Shown here: piece by piece, positions 36,817 through 46,345 of the stretch
Layout of the letters: each line of letters starts with the position of its first letter
Numbering within the stretch: the first letter of the stretch is position 1
Assembly: GCA_963715045.1 (NCBI GenBank)
Contig: CAVQRC010000004.1
Coordinates: forward strand, 372,001 to 436,000
DNA from: CAVQRC01 sp963715045
GTDB lineage: Bacteria > Planctomycetota > Planctomycetia > Pirellulales > Lacipirellulaceae
DNA length: 64,000 nucleotides
Direction of reading: 5' to 3'
Notes under the pieces: model-generated
What the model saw: only the letters and a program-made list of their open reading frames with translations
The model's database searches: none
What the model was told of the DNA's origin: nothing
Made by a program: the position numbers and the translations under genes

Positions 36817-37998
36817 ATGCATGTTGCAGTTCCTCTCGAGACGTTTCCTGGCGAGCGACGCGTGGCGCTCGTCCCGGACGCCGTTGGCCTGCTGCTCAAG
36901 GCAGGCATTCACGTCAAGCTGGAAGCGGGCGCCGGTGTCAGGGCCGGCTTTCCCGACGCGTTGTACCGCGAGAAGCATGCCGAAGTCGTCGGTGATCGCG
37001 AAACGCTGTTCCAGACTGCCGACGTGGTCTGCATGGTTCGTGGGTTGGGCGCCAATCCGGAGCACGGTCGCGGCGATCTCGAACTTCTCCGCGAGGGCCA
37101 GGTGCTCGTCGCGATGTGCGATCCGCTCGGCAATCCGCAAGGGATTCAGGATCTCGCCAGCGAGGGAGTCACCGCGTTCGCCCTCGAATTGATGCCCCGC
37201 ATCACCCGCGCCCAGAGTATGGACGTGCTCAGTTCGATGGCCACCGTCGCCGGCTACAAAGCCGTTCTCTTGGCTGCCAATCATCTCCCGCGCCTGATGC
37301 CAATGCTGATGACCGCCGCCGGAACCCTCACCGCCGCGCGGGTCCTCGTGATCGGGGCGGGCGTCGCCGGACTCCAGGCAATTGCCACCGCCCGACGACT
37401 GGGAGCGATCGTCGAGGCCTACGATGTGCGGCCAGCGGCGATGGAACAGATTCAAAGCCTCGGCGCCAAGGCCGTCACGCTTGATCTCGAGACCGGCGAC
37501 AGCGAGGATCGGGGTGGTTATGCCAAGCAGCTGACCTCCGATCAGGAAGAACGACAGCGGCAGCAACTGGCCAAGGTCGTCGCCGAGTGTGACATCTGCA
37601 TCACCACGGCCGCGATCCCCGGGCGTCCGTCGCCCCGATTGATCTCCGCCGAGGCCGTGGCCGGGATGCGGCCCGGCTCGGTGATCGTTGATCTCGCCGC
37701 CGAGCGGGGAGGAAACTGCGCCCTCTCGGCCCCCGACGAAACCATCGTCTCCGAAAACGGCGTCACCATTCTGGGCCCCACGAACCTTCCCGCGGAGGTC
37801 CCCGCCCACGCCAGCCAGATGTACGCCAGAAATGTCGCCACGTTCCTCAAGCTCATTACCGTCGACGGCCGACTGCAGATCGATCACGACGACGAAGTCG
37901 TACGCGGGACACTCGCCTGCGAGCACGGCGAGGTCCGGCATGCCATGCTTCGTGAACTGCTGGACCTGCCCGCTGCCGATCCGGCCAGCAAGGCGTGA
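36817..37998 (+). CDS. pntAA: NAD(P) transhydrogenase alpha subunit, soluble NAD-binding part
   Basis: 393 residues. First gene of a three-gene proton-translocating transhydrogenase operon that couples the proton gradient to hydride transfer from NADH to NADP+. This chain is domain I, homologous to alanine dehydrogenase: MHVAVPLETFPGERRVALVP at the start, SSMATVAGYKAVLLAAN, and the NAD-binding ARVLVIGAGVAGLQAIATAR. The mobile-loop region is in the DLETGDSEDRGGYAKQLTSD stretch and the C-terminus ends at the expected edge before the membrane part, which is encoded separately. Spacing to the next gene is 64 bp. Confidence 0.96.
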   Translation: MHVAVPLETFPGERRVALVPDAVGLLLKAGIHVKLEAGAGVRAGFPDALYREKHAEVVGDRETLFQTADVVCMVRGLGANPEHGRGDLELLREGQVLVAMCDPLGNPQGIQDLASEGVTAFALELMPRITRAQSMDVLSSMATVAGYKAVLLAANHLPRLMPMLMTAAGTLTAARVLVIGAGVAGLQAIATARRLGAIVEAYDVRPAAMEQIQSLGAKAVTLDLETGDSEDRGGYAKQLTSDQEERQRQQLAKVVAECDICITTAAIPGRPSPRLISAEAVAGMRPGSVIVDLAAERGGNCALSAPDETIVSENGVTILGPTNLPAEVPAHASQMYARNVATFLKLITVDGRLQIDHDDEVVRGTLACEHGEVRHAMLRELLDLPAADPASKA

Positions 37999-38062
37999 GG
38001 CATCCCAGTCAACGATCGCCCGCAGTTCCCGCGGATCTTCCCCATTCAGGCAGACATCAACT

Positions 38063-38332
38063 ATGGACTTGATCACCGGCTTGACGATCTTCGCCCTCGC
38101 GGTCTTCGTGGGCTTTGAGATCATCACGAAAATACCCCCCACGCTCCACACGCCCCTGATGAGTGGGTCCAACGCAATTAGCGGAATTACCCTCGTCGGG
38201 GCGATTCTCGCGACGGACACCACGCTGGCCGGAGTCCTCGGCTTTCTGGCTGTCGTGTTTGCGACGGTCAATGTGATCGGCGGCTTCTTTGTTACCCATC
38301 GCATGTTGGACATGTTCCGCAAGAAAAGGTAG
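38063..38332 (+). CDS. pntAB: NAD(P) transhydrogenase alpha subunit 2 (membrane part)
   Basis: 89 residues, the small membrane portion of the alpha subunit that is fused to domain I in E. coli but separate here. It begins at the ATG at 38063 (MDLITGLTIFALAVFVGFEI) and has three membrane helices including PPTLHTPLMSGSNAISGITL, the typical subunit motif, and VVFATVNVIGGFFVTHRMLD. It pairs with PntB to form the proton channel. The gene is 8 bp before pntB. The larger open frame in which it lies starts within pntAA and should not be used as its start. Confidence 0.95.
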   Translation: MDLITGLTIFALAVFVGFEIITKIPPTLHTPLMSGSNAISGITLVGAILATDTTLAGVLGFLAVVFATVNVIGGFFVTHRMLDMFRKKR

Positions 38333-38340
38333 GTGTCGCG

Positions 38341-39807
38341 ATGGGAAGTCTCTTCGCCAAAGTGGAAATGGCCACGTCCGAAATGGCAACCGCAGCCCAA
38401 GCCCTGGCCGCCTCGGCCGACAACCGCTGGGCCAATCTGGGCTACCTGGTCGCAGCCGTGCTGTTCATCCTCGGGATCAAAGGCATGACCCACCCGAGGA
38501 CCGCCGTTCGCGGTAATCAATTGGGGGCGGCCGGAATGACCGTCGCCGTACTCGTCACGCTCTGGAAGTTTCAAGGTGGCACGTTCGCCCTGGTGATCGT
38601 GCTCAGCGGCGTTGTCATCGGGACGGCGGTCGGTGTGTGGTTCGCGAGAACCGTCCAGATGACCCAGATGCCGCAACTGGTGGCCCTGTTCAATGGCTTC
38701 GGCGGGATTGCCTCGGTCTTTGTCGCCGGCGCCGAAGTGATGCGCGCCAGCACCGTGAGCGGTACCGATCCGACGGTGGCGGCCGCGGCTGCGGGGCTGG
38801 CCGGATTGATCGGAGCGGTCACCTTCACCGGATCGCTCGTGGCCGCCGGCAAGCTGCAGGAACTGCAGATGTTTCGCAAGGCGTGGAGTTTCCCCGGACA
38901 GCAAGTCGCCAACGCCGTGATTCTCGCCGGAGCTTTGCTGTTGATAGTTCTGCTCATCGGAGGGCAGGGCTGGGCATTCCTGACGCTCGTCCTGCTGGCC
39001 GGCCTGCTGGGAGTGTTCCTCGTGACTCCGATTGGCGGTGCCGATATGCCGGTTGTGATCGCGTTGCTGAACAGCTATTCCGGCCTCGCCGCGGCCGCGG
39101 CGGGGTTCGTGATCAGCAACAACGTGCTGATTATCGCCGGATCGCTAGTCGGCGCCTCGGGACTGATCCTGACGAACATCATGTGCAAAGCGATGAACCG
39201 ATCGCTGACCCATGTCTTGTTCGGCAAGCTGGAAGCGGCGGTCGGATCGGCCACGGCAGACGAGGTCTATGAGGGCAAGATCAAGAGCACCTCGGCGGAC
39301 GAGGTCGCCATGCTGCTCGACGGTGTGCAGCGAGTGGCAATCGTGCCTGGCTATGGCCTCGCGGTCGCCCAGGCTCAGCACACCGTCCGCGAACTGAGCA
39401 CCGAGCTCGAGAAGCGGGGGGTTCAGGTCGACTTTGCGATTCATCCCGTCGCCGGGCGGATGCCCGGTCATATGAATGTGCTGCTCGCCGATGCCGACGT
39501 TCCCTACGAGCAGCTTCGCGAGATGGACAGCATCAATCCCGAGTTTCCCCAGATTGACGTGGCGATCGTGATTGGAGCGAACGACGTCGTCAATCCGGTC
39601 GCGAATACCGACCCCCAGAGTCCGATTGCCGGGATGCCGATTCTCAACGTCCACGAGGCCAAGACCGTCATCGTGGTCAAGCGGAGCCTCAGTCCGGGAT
39701 TCGCCGGAATTCCCAACCCGCTGTTCGCGGCCGACAACACGCTGATGCTCTTCGGAGACGGCAAGCAGGTCATCACCGATCTCGTGGCGGCCATCAAAGA
39801 GGGGTGA
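38341..39807 (+). CDS. pntB: NAD(P) transhydrogenase beta subunit
   Basis: 488 residues. The N-terminal half has about eight membrane helices (such as NLGYLVAAVLFILGIKGMTH and VVIGTAVGVWFARTVQMTQM), with the family's QLVALFNGFGGIASVFVAGA segment. The C-terminal domain III binds NADP(H): VAIVPGYGLAVAQAQHTVRE, PVAGRMPGHMNVLLADADVP and VIGANDVVNPVANTDPQSPI are all diagnostic. Last gene of the operon. A weak GGGCCGG/CCGGCCC hairpin without a T-tract follows the stop (39825-39842). Confidence 0.97.
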   Translation: MGSLFAKVEMATSEMATAAQALAASADNRWANLGYLVAAVLFILGIKGMTHPRTAVRGNQLGAAGMTVAVLVTLWKFQGGTFALVIVLSGVVIGTAVGVWFARTVQMTQMPQLVALFNGFGGIASVFVAGAEVMRASTVSGTDPTVAAAAAGLAGLIGAVTFTGSLVAAGKLQELQMFRKAWSFPGQQVANAVILAGALLLIVLLIGGQGWAFLTLVLLAGLLGVFLVTPIGGADMPVVIALLNSYSGLAAAAAGFVISNNVLIIAGSLVGASGLILTNIMCKAMNRSLTHVLFGKLEAAVGSATADEVYEGKIKSTSADEVAMLLDGVQRVAIVPGYGLAVAQAQHTVRELSTELEKRGVQVDFAIHPVAGRMPGHMNVLLADADVPYEQLREMDSINPEFPQIDVAIVIGANDVVNPVANTDPQSPIAGMPILNVHEAKTVIVVKRSLSPGFAGIPNPLFAADNTLMLFGDGKQVITDLVAAIKEG

Positions 39808-39913
39808 GATCCCCAGGAGGGGCCGGTTTGCCCTTGCCGGCCCTGACGCCTACAGTACACAGCGATCCCACGTTTCGAATCACGCTCCCTGACCCGAACC
39901 TAGACCGACGGAC

Positions 39914-40507
39914 TTGAACCACGTGTTAGAGGGCGAGATTCGAACGTTGATCGCCGACAAAGGCTTCGGCTTCTTGAAGCCGCGGGCCGGTGGCGACGAT
40001 GTGTTCTTTCATCATTCGGTCGTTGACGCCTCCTTCGACTCACTTTCGGAGGGCCTGCAAGTCCACTATGAGTTGGACGTCCACGCCGACAAGCCCCGGG
40101 CATGCAGCGTGAAAGTTGCCGCCGCGGCCTCGCGGTCACCGCGATCCGACCCTCGGCCCGCGGCAGCTTCTCGATCGCGCGACGTGCGCCGCGGTTCGGA
40201 CCGCAGTCATTTCAAGTACGGCTTCGTTACCAAATTGCACCGCAAGCGATACAGTGGGTTCATTTCCTCGATCGAGCACGGACCTGAGTTCCTGTTCGTC
40301 GCCGGAAGCGTCGTTGGAGAGAAGCGTTTTTCACGGCTCGAGATTGGCGATTACGTGAAGTTCCTCGTTGGTGAGCCCGACGCTGAGAATCCGAAACAAC
40401 CTGTGGCCACGGCCGTCGAGGTCGTCCCCCGCGAGCCTGAAATCTCGAATGAGAAACAACTCCGTCGACATCCCAAAGCTCTCAGAAAGAAACCGACCTG
40501 GCGGTGA
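39914..40507 (+). CDS. Cold-shock-domain protein with degenerate second domain
   Basis: 197 residues from a TTG at 39914; a GTG at 39923 is an equally good start. The N-terminal domain has CSD nucleic-acid-binding features: TLIADKGFGFLKP resembles RNP1 and DDVFFHHSVVDA resembles RNP2. A basic linker (SRSPRSDPRPAAASRSRDVR) joins a second CSD-like region (HFKYGFVTKLHRKRYSGFIS followed by GPEFLFVAGSVVG) in which the aromatic motifs are weak. The C-terminus is very basic (RRHPKALRKKPTWR). It probably binds RNA or single-stranded DNA; the regulatory role is unknown. Confidence 0.85.
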   Translation: MNHVLEGEIRTLIADKGFGFLKPRAGGDDVFFHHSVVDASFDSLSEGLQVHYELDVHADKPRACSVKVAAAASRSPRSDPRPAAASRSRDVRRGSDRSHFKYGFVTKLHRKRYSGFISSIEHGPEFLFVAGSVVGEKRFSRLEIGDYVKFLVGEPDAENPKQPVATAVEVVPREPEISNEKQLRRHPKALRKKPTWR

Positions 40508-40666
40508 AACGCGGGGCACGAACTGCAATTCGGCCGCTTGCGGATCGACCCCGGGCGATCGTTGAAACCGGCTGCACGACGAAGTGTCGATCGAGCCACG
40601 CACTTGCAGGGGGCTCGCTGCTCAATTCGAATCTATCTTCACGCCCTTGTCTTGGAGAGTCTTGCC

Positions 40667-41245
40667 ATGAAGTATTTTGCGACCGCATCCGTCTTGACCG
40701 CACTGCTTGCTTCGGCCTGCATTGCTGAAGAGAACACGACTCCTAAGGAGGTTCCCGCCGTGCTGGACTTCGAAATGACGACGCTCGACGGCAAGAAGAT
40801 CCAACTTGCCGATGCTTACAAGGATCGCGTGGTGCTGTTCGTGAATGTCGCCAGCCAGTGCGGACTGACACCCCAGTACGAGCAACTGCAGGAGCTGCAC
40901 GAAAAGTATGCCGACAAGGGGCTGGCGATTATCGGCATTCCCTGCAATCAGTTCGGGAAGCAGGAGCCCGGTTCGGCCGACGAAATTCGCGACTTCTGCA
41001 CGAAGAATTACGGCGTTGACTTCGACATGCTCGGAAAGGTGAACGTCAACGGTGATGAGGCCTGCGACCTCTACAAATTCCTCACGCAGGTCAAGACTGA
41101 AGGAGAAGAGCCAGGCGATATTCAGTGGAACTTCGAGAAGTTTCTGGTGAGTCGCAATGGCAACGTCGTCGCCCGCTTCAGTCCCCGCACGCGTCCGGAT
41201 GATGCGAAGGTCGTGGAGAAGATCGAGGCCGAGCTCGAGAAGTAA
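40667..41245 (+). CDS. Glutathione peroxidase family protein
   Basis: 192 residues. The ATG at 40667 starts a signal-peptide- or lipoprotein-like N-terminus (TASVLTALLASACIAEE), so export is likely. The thioredoxin-fold core includes RVVLFVNVASQCGLTPQYEQ with the peroxidatic Cys65, then GIPCNQFGKQEPGSADEIRD and GDIQWNFEKFLVSRNGNVVA with the Trp and Asn of the catalytic site. It reduces hydrogen peroxide or lipid peroxides with a thiol donor. The CNQFGKQEPG Cys may be resolving, so thioredoxin dependence is plausible. Confidence 0.93.
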   Translation: MKYFATASVLTALLASACIAEENTTPKEVPAVLDFEMTTLDGKKIQLADAYKDRVVLFVNVASQCGLTPQYEQLQELHEKYADKGLAIIGIPCNQFGKQEPGSADEIRDFCTKNYGVDFDMLGKVNVNGDEACDLYKFLTQVKTEGEEPGDIQWNFEKFLVSRNGNVVARFSPRTRPDDAKVVEKIEAELEK

Positions 41246-41341
41246 ACAGGTGTCGCCTAGGCACTCCGGGATAAGGATTCTTCGGAATTGCGTAGCGATG
41301 CAGGTCGCTGACGAGGCGATCCGGGATCGCGAACCACGCTG

Positions 41342-42730
41342 CTATTTCGGCCGGACCCAGGTCTGGCCTTTCTGGTAGCGTGTGGCGCGATCGACGACGA
41401 TGGCGTCGGCGGCAGTCTGGATCACCTTGTCCAGAGCGGCGTCAAATTCGGCCTTGTTGGGCTCCCGCAGCTTGCGGTGGTGGGCAAGCTCCACCACTGC
41501 CAGCGAGGCGGCCTCGGCCAGTTCGGGCTGATCCATGAGCGGGACGACGAACCGCAGCGTTTCGATGGTTCGAATCGCGGATGCCCGCTCGAGCAGACGG
41601 CTGCGATCTTTCGGGCGGCGGCACAATGTGAAGACCCGCTTGACCAGGTCGAGACGCTCTGCGTCAGGTCGTCCGTCCGGCAGGGGCGCGACCCGGATCA
41701 AGGCCTTGAGCATTGCCCGGCGATGCTCGGGATGAGTGTCGCTGGTCGCCAGTTCGATCATCCGCGGGGCCATGTCGGCTGTCGGCCAGTTGGCGATCGC
41801 CGCGATTCCGCTGGCATGCACTTCTTCCCGGAGATCTGCCAGAGCGGCTTCAATGCGGGCCCGGGCCAGTTCGCCGCCGACACGACCTACGGTCGGCAGC
41901 AGCGTCAGTTGTTGCTCCGGACTAAATTGATCAACCGCTGCCAGCAGCAGCTGATCCCGACTCGCAATGTCGTCAATCCGCCCGCAGATAAACATCACCG
42001 CCTTCTCGGCATCTGCCTGTTCCCGCCCGGATTCCGCCCGCAACACGCCGCCAAGAACTTCCGGCAGGTGGTCCTCGACTCCGATCTTGCCCAACGCCGA
42101 CATCGCCGCCCGCCTGACGGTTGCGTCGGCACCCATCGCAGCCCGCAGCAGGGACGGAATCTCCGCCACTGCCCGGCGGTTCGTCAGCGCGTCGATCAAC
42201 ATGATCTGAACCGCCGGCTCGGCCGTGACCATCTCGTTCGCGATTGAAGCGGAGATGTCTTCGCCCGCCAATTGGACCAGGCTCGCCCGAGCCGCCGCGG
42301 TCTCGGCCTCGACAGCCCCGCCCAGCAAAGCGACGAGTTGTTTGACGTCCGAGGCGTCCCCCAGTTTTCCCAACGTACCAATCGCAGCGATTCGCACGGC
42401 TTGATCGTTGGTACGTTCAAACAGGGCGACGATCGCCCGCTTTGCCGCCCGATCGCCGCGATCGCCAAGTGCCGCCACGAGGCCCGCCTGCGCGTCCGGT
42501 GGCAAGTCCGGCAGCGCTGCCGCAAACGCCCGCGTCGCTGGCTCGCCCGGCGCGTCGTTACGCACCTGGTTGAAACCTAATGCCCTCAGGTCTTTGTCCG
42601 ACTCCCCCAACAGGTCGATCACCAGATTGACGAGGTCATCACTTGTGTCCTGAGCACGAACGACGCCGCATAAGTACAGCGACAGCAGCACTCCGACACC
42701 GCACGCGACTCGCGAAAGATAGCAACGCAT
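41342..42730 (-). CDS. Exported HEAT-repeat protein
   Basis: About 462 residues. The ATG at 42730 opens a signal peptide (LSRVACGVGVLLSLYLCGVV). The rest is built of alpha-helical HEAT/PBS-lyase-type repeats, seen in the recurring pattern AVRIAAIGTLGKLGDASDVK, ATVRRAAMSALGKIGVEDHL and EVHASGIAAIANWPTADMAP. Such repeats give protein-binding scaffolds. It follows the next HEAT gene by 14 bp, and both follow a Gfo/Idh gene on the same strand, so the three probably form an operon. No catalytic motif was found. Confidence 0.88.
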   Translation of the reverse strand: MRCYLSRVACGVGVLLSLYLCGVVRAQDTSDDLVNLVIDLLGESDKDLRALGFNQVRNDAPGEPATRAFAAALPDLPPDAQAGLVAALGDRGDRAAKRAIVALFERTNDQAVRIAAIGTLGKLGDASDVKQLVALLGGAVEAETAAARASLVQLAGEDISASIANEMVTAEPAVQIMLIDALTNRRAVAEIPSLLRAAMGADATVRRAAMSALGKIGVEDHLPEVLGGVLRAESGREQADAEKAVMFICGRIDDIASRDQLLLAAVDQFSPEQQLTLLPTVGRVGGELARARIEAALADLREEVHASGIAAIANWPTADMAPRMIELATSDTHPEHRRAMLKALIRVAPLPDGRPDAERLDLVKRVFTLCRRPKDRSRLLERASAIRTIETLRFVVPLMDQPELAEAASLAVVELAHHRKLREPNKAEFDAALDKVIQTAADAIVVDRATRYQKGQTWVRPK

Positions 42731-42744
42731 TCGCAACGCAACCT

Positions 42745-43446
42745 CTACTGCTTGCCCGCACAGGCGAGCATTCCGCGGGTGGCTGCCAGGCGGACGAGTT
42801 TCGGCTGATCATCACCGGCAAGCCCCTTGTAAATCGCCAGGGCTTCCCCCTTCTTACCCGAGGCCAGCAAGGCTTCCCCGCACGCGAGTTTCGCGTCGGT
42901 GACTGCCCTTCGTGCGGCGTCGGTCGTGGGAGTGGTCCGGGTCAGGGCAGTTGCCGCGTCGGTCGTGCAGATATCGCCCAGGGCGTACGCCGCGGCCGCC
43001 GCGATCGCCCCATCGCTGCTCGAAATCAGCTCGCTGAGCATCGGTACGCTGGCCGCGTCACCCCGCACGCCGAGCGAAGCGATCACGCCGATCTTGAGCG
43101 GACCTTCGAGCTGCGGGGCTGCCTGCCGCATCGCCGCCGCAGCCTCGGAGGCCGGGATTCGCTCGAGTGCATAGCGGGCCATGTGCGACATCGTCGCGTC
43201 CGCCAGCAAGTCGGCGAGTGTCGCTACGCAGGCTTCGGTACCGATCGTCCGCAACTGGCGGCACACATAATCCTTCGCCATGTACGGTGCATTCGTCGTC
43301 AGCACCGCACACAGGCGATCTTCAAGTTGGCGGCGGGCAGCCGCATCGCCGTGCGTCGTGATTACGGCTTCGTCGATGGGACTCAATACTTTGGGGTCGA
43401 CGCCCGGGTCGTAGGAAGCCAGGGCTTCGAAGGCCTGATCTAACAT
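42745..43446 (-). CDS. HEAT-repeat protein
   Basis: 233 residues from the ATG at 43446; the open frame extends upstream but that extension is not protein-like. HEAT-type units include DAAARRQLEDRLCAVLTTNA, TEACVATLADLLADATMSHM and PLKIGVIASLGVRGDAASVP, with a C-terminal TPR-like ALLASGKKGEALAIYKGLAG. There is no clear signal peptide. It sits between the exported HEAT gene and a Gfo/Idh gene, probably in one operon. The two HEAT proteins may derive from one longer ancestral protein. Confidence 0.85.
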   Translation of the reverse strand: MLDQAFEALASYDPGVDPKVLSPIDEAVITTHGDAAARRQLEDRLCAVLTTNAPYMAKDYVCRQLRTIGTEACVATLADLLADATMSHMARYALERIPASEAAAAMRQAAPQLEGPLKIGVIASLGVRGDAASVPMLSELISSSDGAIAAAAAYALGDICTTDAATALTRTTPTTDAARRAVTDAKLACGEALLASGKKGEALAIYKGLAGDDQPKLVRLAATRGMLACAGKQ

Positions 43447-43504
43447 GTCATCAATTCCCGAGAGGGGTGGAATGCTTGTAAGGATGCATGAGGAAGCTGG
43501 GCTG

Positions 43505-44726
43505 CTACAGCTGCCACGGCTGGCGGCGGGCACGATCGAGGAAGCGGTTGGCCTCTTCGTCTCCAATGAACTGTTGTGCCGCTGCGTCCCACTTTAGCGA
43601 CCTCTGGAGCGTATAGGCGATGATTCCCAAGTGACTCACCGCCACGCTGTTGACGGCGAACTCGATGTCGCGGAACGGCCTCTCGCGGGTCTTCACGCAA
43701 TCGATGAAGTCGCCGTAGATGCCCCCCTGCCCTTTGTACGTGGGAACGGGTTTCGCCTCCCGCTGTTCCCCCGGGGTTCCTTCGACCTCGAGGTTTTCCT
43801 TGTTGGGACGGTTGTGCGTCAGCAGCACGCCGTTGGGATAGTGATAGGTGAGATACTTCCCTTCCTCGGTGTCGTGATAGGTCACTTCCTCGGGCTGGAG
43901 TTCCCGTACGTCGATGGCGAACGTCGCGCCGCCGAAGTGATGGGCACCCCAGTCCGTCATGCCACCGCCCGAGTAGTCGATGTACGACCGCCAGCTTTCC
44001 CCGCCGGTGGAGAAGTTGCCGTCGCAGCGGGCTTTGTTGTAGGGGGCCCAGGGCGCGGGGCCGAGCCACAGGTCCCAGTCGATGTCGTCGGGGACCGTCT
44101 TCGGCGGGCAGATTGCACGGCTGCGAAAGCGGCCCGACGTTGACGTTGATGCTCTTGATGGGTCCGAGTTCACCACCCCAGCACTTGTTGACGATGTCCC
44201 GGTAGTCTTCCAGGACGCGCTGGCTGCCGCCGGAGACGACGCGGGCGTAGCGGCGGGCGGCGTCGACCATGAGCGGTCCTTCGCGAAGCGTTCGCGTTTC
44301 CGGCTTCTGGCAATACACGTCTTTGCCGTGCCGGCAGGCTTCGATGACCATGATCGCGTGCCAGTGATCCGGCGTGGCGATGTGCACCGCGTCGATGTCG
44401 TCGCGGGCGAGCAATTCGCGAAAGTCGTTGTAGGCCGCGCAGTCGGCGTTGCCGTATTTCCCATCGACCTTCTTCTTGGCGGCTTCGCGGACGCCGCCGC
44501 GAACATCGCTCACGGCGACATACTGCACGTCGCCGCGACCGAGAAAGGCTCCCTGGTCGCCGCGTCCCATGTTGCCGATGCCGATCCCGCCCATCACGAT
44601 CCGATCGCTGGCCGGTGGACGCGTATCATCGCCCAGGGCGCTCGAAGTAATGACGTAGGGGATGGCGAGGGCCGCGGTGGCGGACTTGATGACCTCGCGT
44701 CGAGTGGGCTGATGAGATTGGTTCAT
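43505..44726 (-). CDS. Gfo/Idh/MocA family oxidoreductase with secretion signal (copy 3); apparent frameshift
   Basis: About 406 residues after joining two frames; removing one base in the GGG at 44106 restores CNLPPKTVPDDIDWDLWLGP. The N-terminus has TRREVIKSATAALAIPYVIT, a Tat-like signal. The nucleotide-binding site is GGIGIGNMGRGDQGAFLGRG, the core is VHIATPDHWHAIMVIEACRH with KDVYCQKPETRTL supplying the Lys. The later half includes YNKARCDGNFSTGGESWRSY and GGGMTDWGAHHFGG. It is the third such enzyme in the window. The substrate is unknown; it precedes two HEAT genes. Confidence 0.88.
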
Positions 44727-44819
44727 GAAAGCATGCGCCTCGAGTTAAGCGAACAGGACACCGGGCAGCCAGAGGTCACATCTTAGCGTTCCCGGGGGAG
44801 TGAATCCAATTGGGGGGGC

Positions 44820-44902
44820 TGAGAGCCGATCCCAAAACTGGTTTCTGCAGCCGGATTTCCCGGCCGTGGGACGCGTTCACTCAGGTTCTGGGATAGGTTT
44901 TA
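44820..44902 (-). repeat. Inverted-end intergenic repeat, copy E
   Basis: On the minus strand: left end AACCTATCCCAGAACC, core CACGGCCGGGAAATCCGGCT, right end CAGTTTTGGGATCGGCTC. It abuts copy F head to tail in the gap between the propeller gene and the Gfo/Idh gene. Confidence 0.85.
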
Positions 44903-44986
44903 AGAGCCGATCCCAAAACTGGTTTCAGCAACCGAGTTCCCCGGCCGTGGGATGCGTTCACTGAGGTTTTGGGATAGGTACTAAGT
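44903..44986 (-). repeat. Inverted-end intergenic repeat, copy F (supplies the stop codon of the propeller gene)
   Basis: On the minus strand: left end CTTAGTACCTATCCCAAAAC, core CACGGCCGGGGAACTCGGTT, right end CAGTTTTGGGATCGGCTCTT. Its first bases include the in-frame TAG stop of the PQQ-type propeller gene. Confidence 0.88.
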
Positions 44987-46286
44987 GTCAGGCGGGCAGT
45001 TCGTCAGCCGCCCGTGGTCGACGCGGCTCTCAGGTCGAAACAAGCCGCCCTCCGTCGTGCTGCGGACGTACACCCGGCCATTGGAGTAAGCAGGCGTCGA
45101 CCAGCACTTGCCGTCAATCGCCTTGGCCGCCGCACGCTCCCGATATTCGTCCGGCGTGGCGTCGGCCACGATCAGCCGGCCATCATCGGTGAGAATCAAC
45201 AGCTGCCCCCCGACGAGGATGCAATTCCCCGGGCCGAATCCCTGCTCCGACCACTTGACCTGCCCGGACTCCAGTTCGACGCACTGCAGCGGGGCGCAGG
45301 CCGTACTTCTTGAAGCCGAAGATTCCGTAAATGTGCCCCTCGTGATAGACCGGCGTGCTCCAGTGGTTCATCAGTTCGTTGGCACGGAACCAGACTTTCT
45401 CGACGCCCCAGCCATTCGCGCCCGAGGTGACCCGAAACAGGCCTGCTCCGACACCGTACCCGGCAGAGCAATAAACAAGGTTGCCGGCGACGACGGGCGA
45501 TGCTGCTGTCGACGTGGTGAAGGGAAACTTCTGTTGCCACAACCCGCGTCCAGTCGCCGCATCAACTGACACCAGGCCCGCCTGTCCCAACGCGATCAGT
45601 TGCCGTTGGTTCGCGATCGTGGCCAGGATCGGGGTCGAGTGGGTCAGGACCGCGTCGCCGCTCTTGAAGATCAAGTCACCCGAGATCTTGTCGAATGCGA
45701 GGAACGACTGGCCCGGCCCTCCGCCGTAGATGTAGACCCTGCCGGCGTCGAGAACAGGTGACGACGCATTGTGCCATTTGATACTCCGGCCGTCGAACTC
45801 ACTGACGATGTCGTGTTGCCAGAGGAGTCTGCCAGTGGCGGCGTCCAGGCAGCGGAGCATGAGGTGGGCATCGTAAACGTACACTCGCTCGCCGTCGGTG
45901 GACGGCGTCGACCTTGGTCCATCGCCACCCCGGTTTCCGCGGGCCCCGGAATTGCCGCCATCGTGTCCATAGTCGGCGGAGCCCAGCGGCGTGCTCCACA
46001 GCTTGCGGCCGGTCTGGGCTTCGAAAGCCACGCAGGTCTCGAGTGCTCCGTCGCTCGACGGTTCCGCGAACAGCGTGAAGACCCGTCCTTCGGCGACCGC
46101 GAAGGAACTGAAGCCGGCGGGGGTTTCGACCCTCCACACAAGGGTCGGGCCGGCTGCGGGCCAGTTCAGGGGCACGAGCGACTCGTCGCTCGTGCCATCA
46201 CCCTGATTGCCGCGGTATTGCGTCCACTCGGCCCCCGGCAGCAACCCGCCGAGGGAGAGTATGGTGAGCAACGCAATCAGAAACAA
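44981..46286 (-). CDS. Exported PQQ-type beta-propeller protein; apparent frameshift
   Basis: About 434 residues after repair; dropping one base in the GGGG at 45291 restores YGLRPLQCVELESGQVKWSE. The ATG at 46286 gives a signal peptide (FLIALLTILSLGGLLPGAEW) and the following TQYRGNQGDGTSDE is the usual start of planctomycete PQQ-like proteins. Propeller strands include FEAQTGRKLWSTPL, LRCLDAATGRLLWQHDI and VSVDAATGRGLWQQKFPF. No redox-cofactor ligands could be identified. The stop codon lies in the end of repeat copy F. Confidence 0.85.
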
Positions 46287-46345
46287 CGCCTGAAATGAGT
46301 AATGTCTGATGGTCGTGCTCCGGATGCGGGTTGTCTGGTAGGGGA

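Noticed and set aside
36781..38904. 707-residue open frame on the minus strand
   Set aside because: It is antisense to the pntAA-pntAB-pntB operon, whose proteins are unmistakable, and its sequence is low-complexity and His/Asp/Gly-rich as expected of a shadow frame in high-GC DNA.
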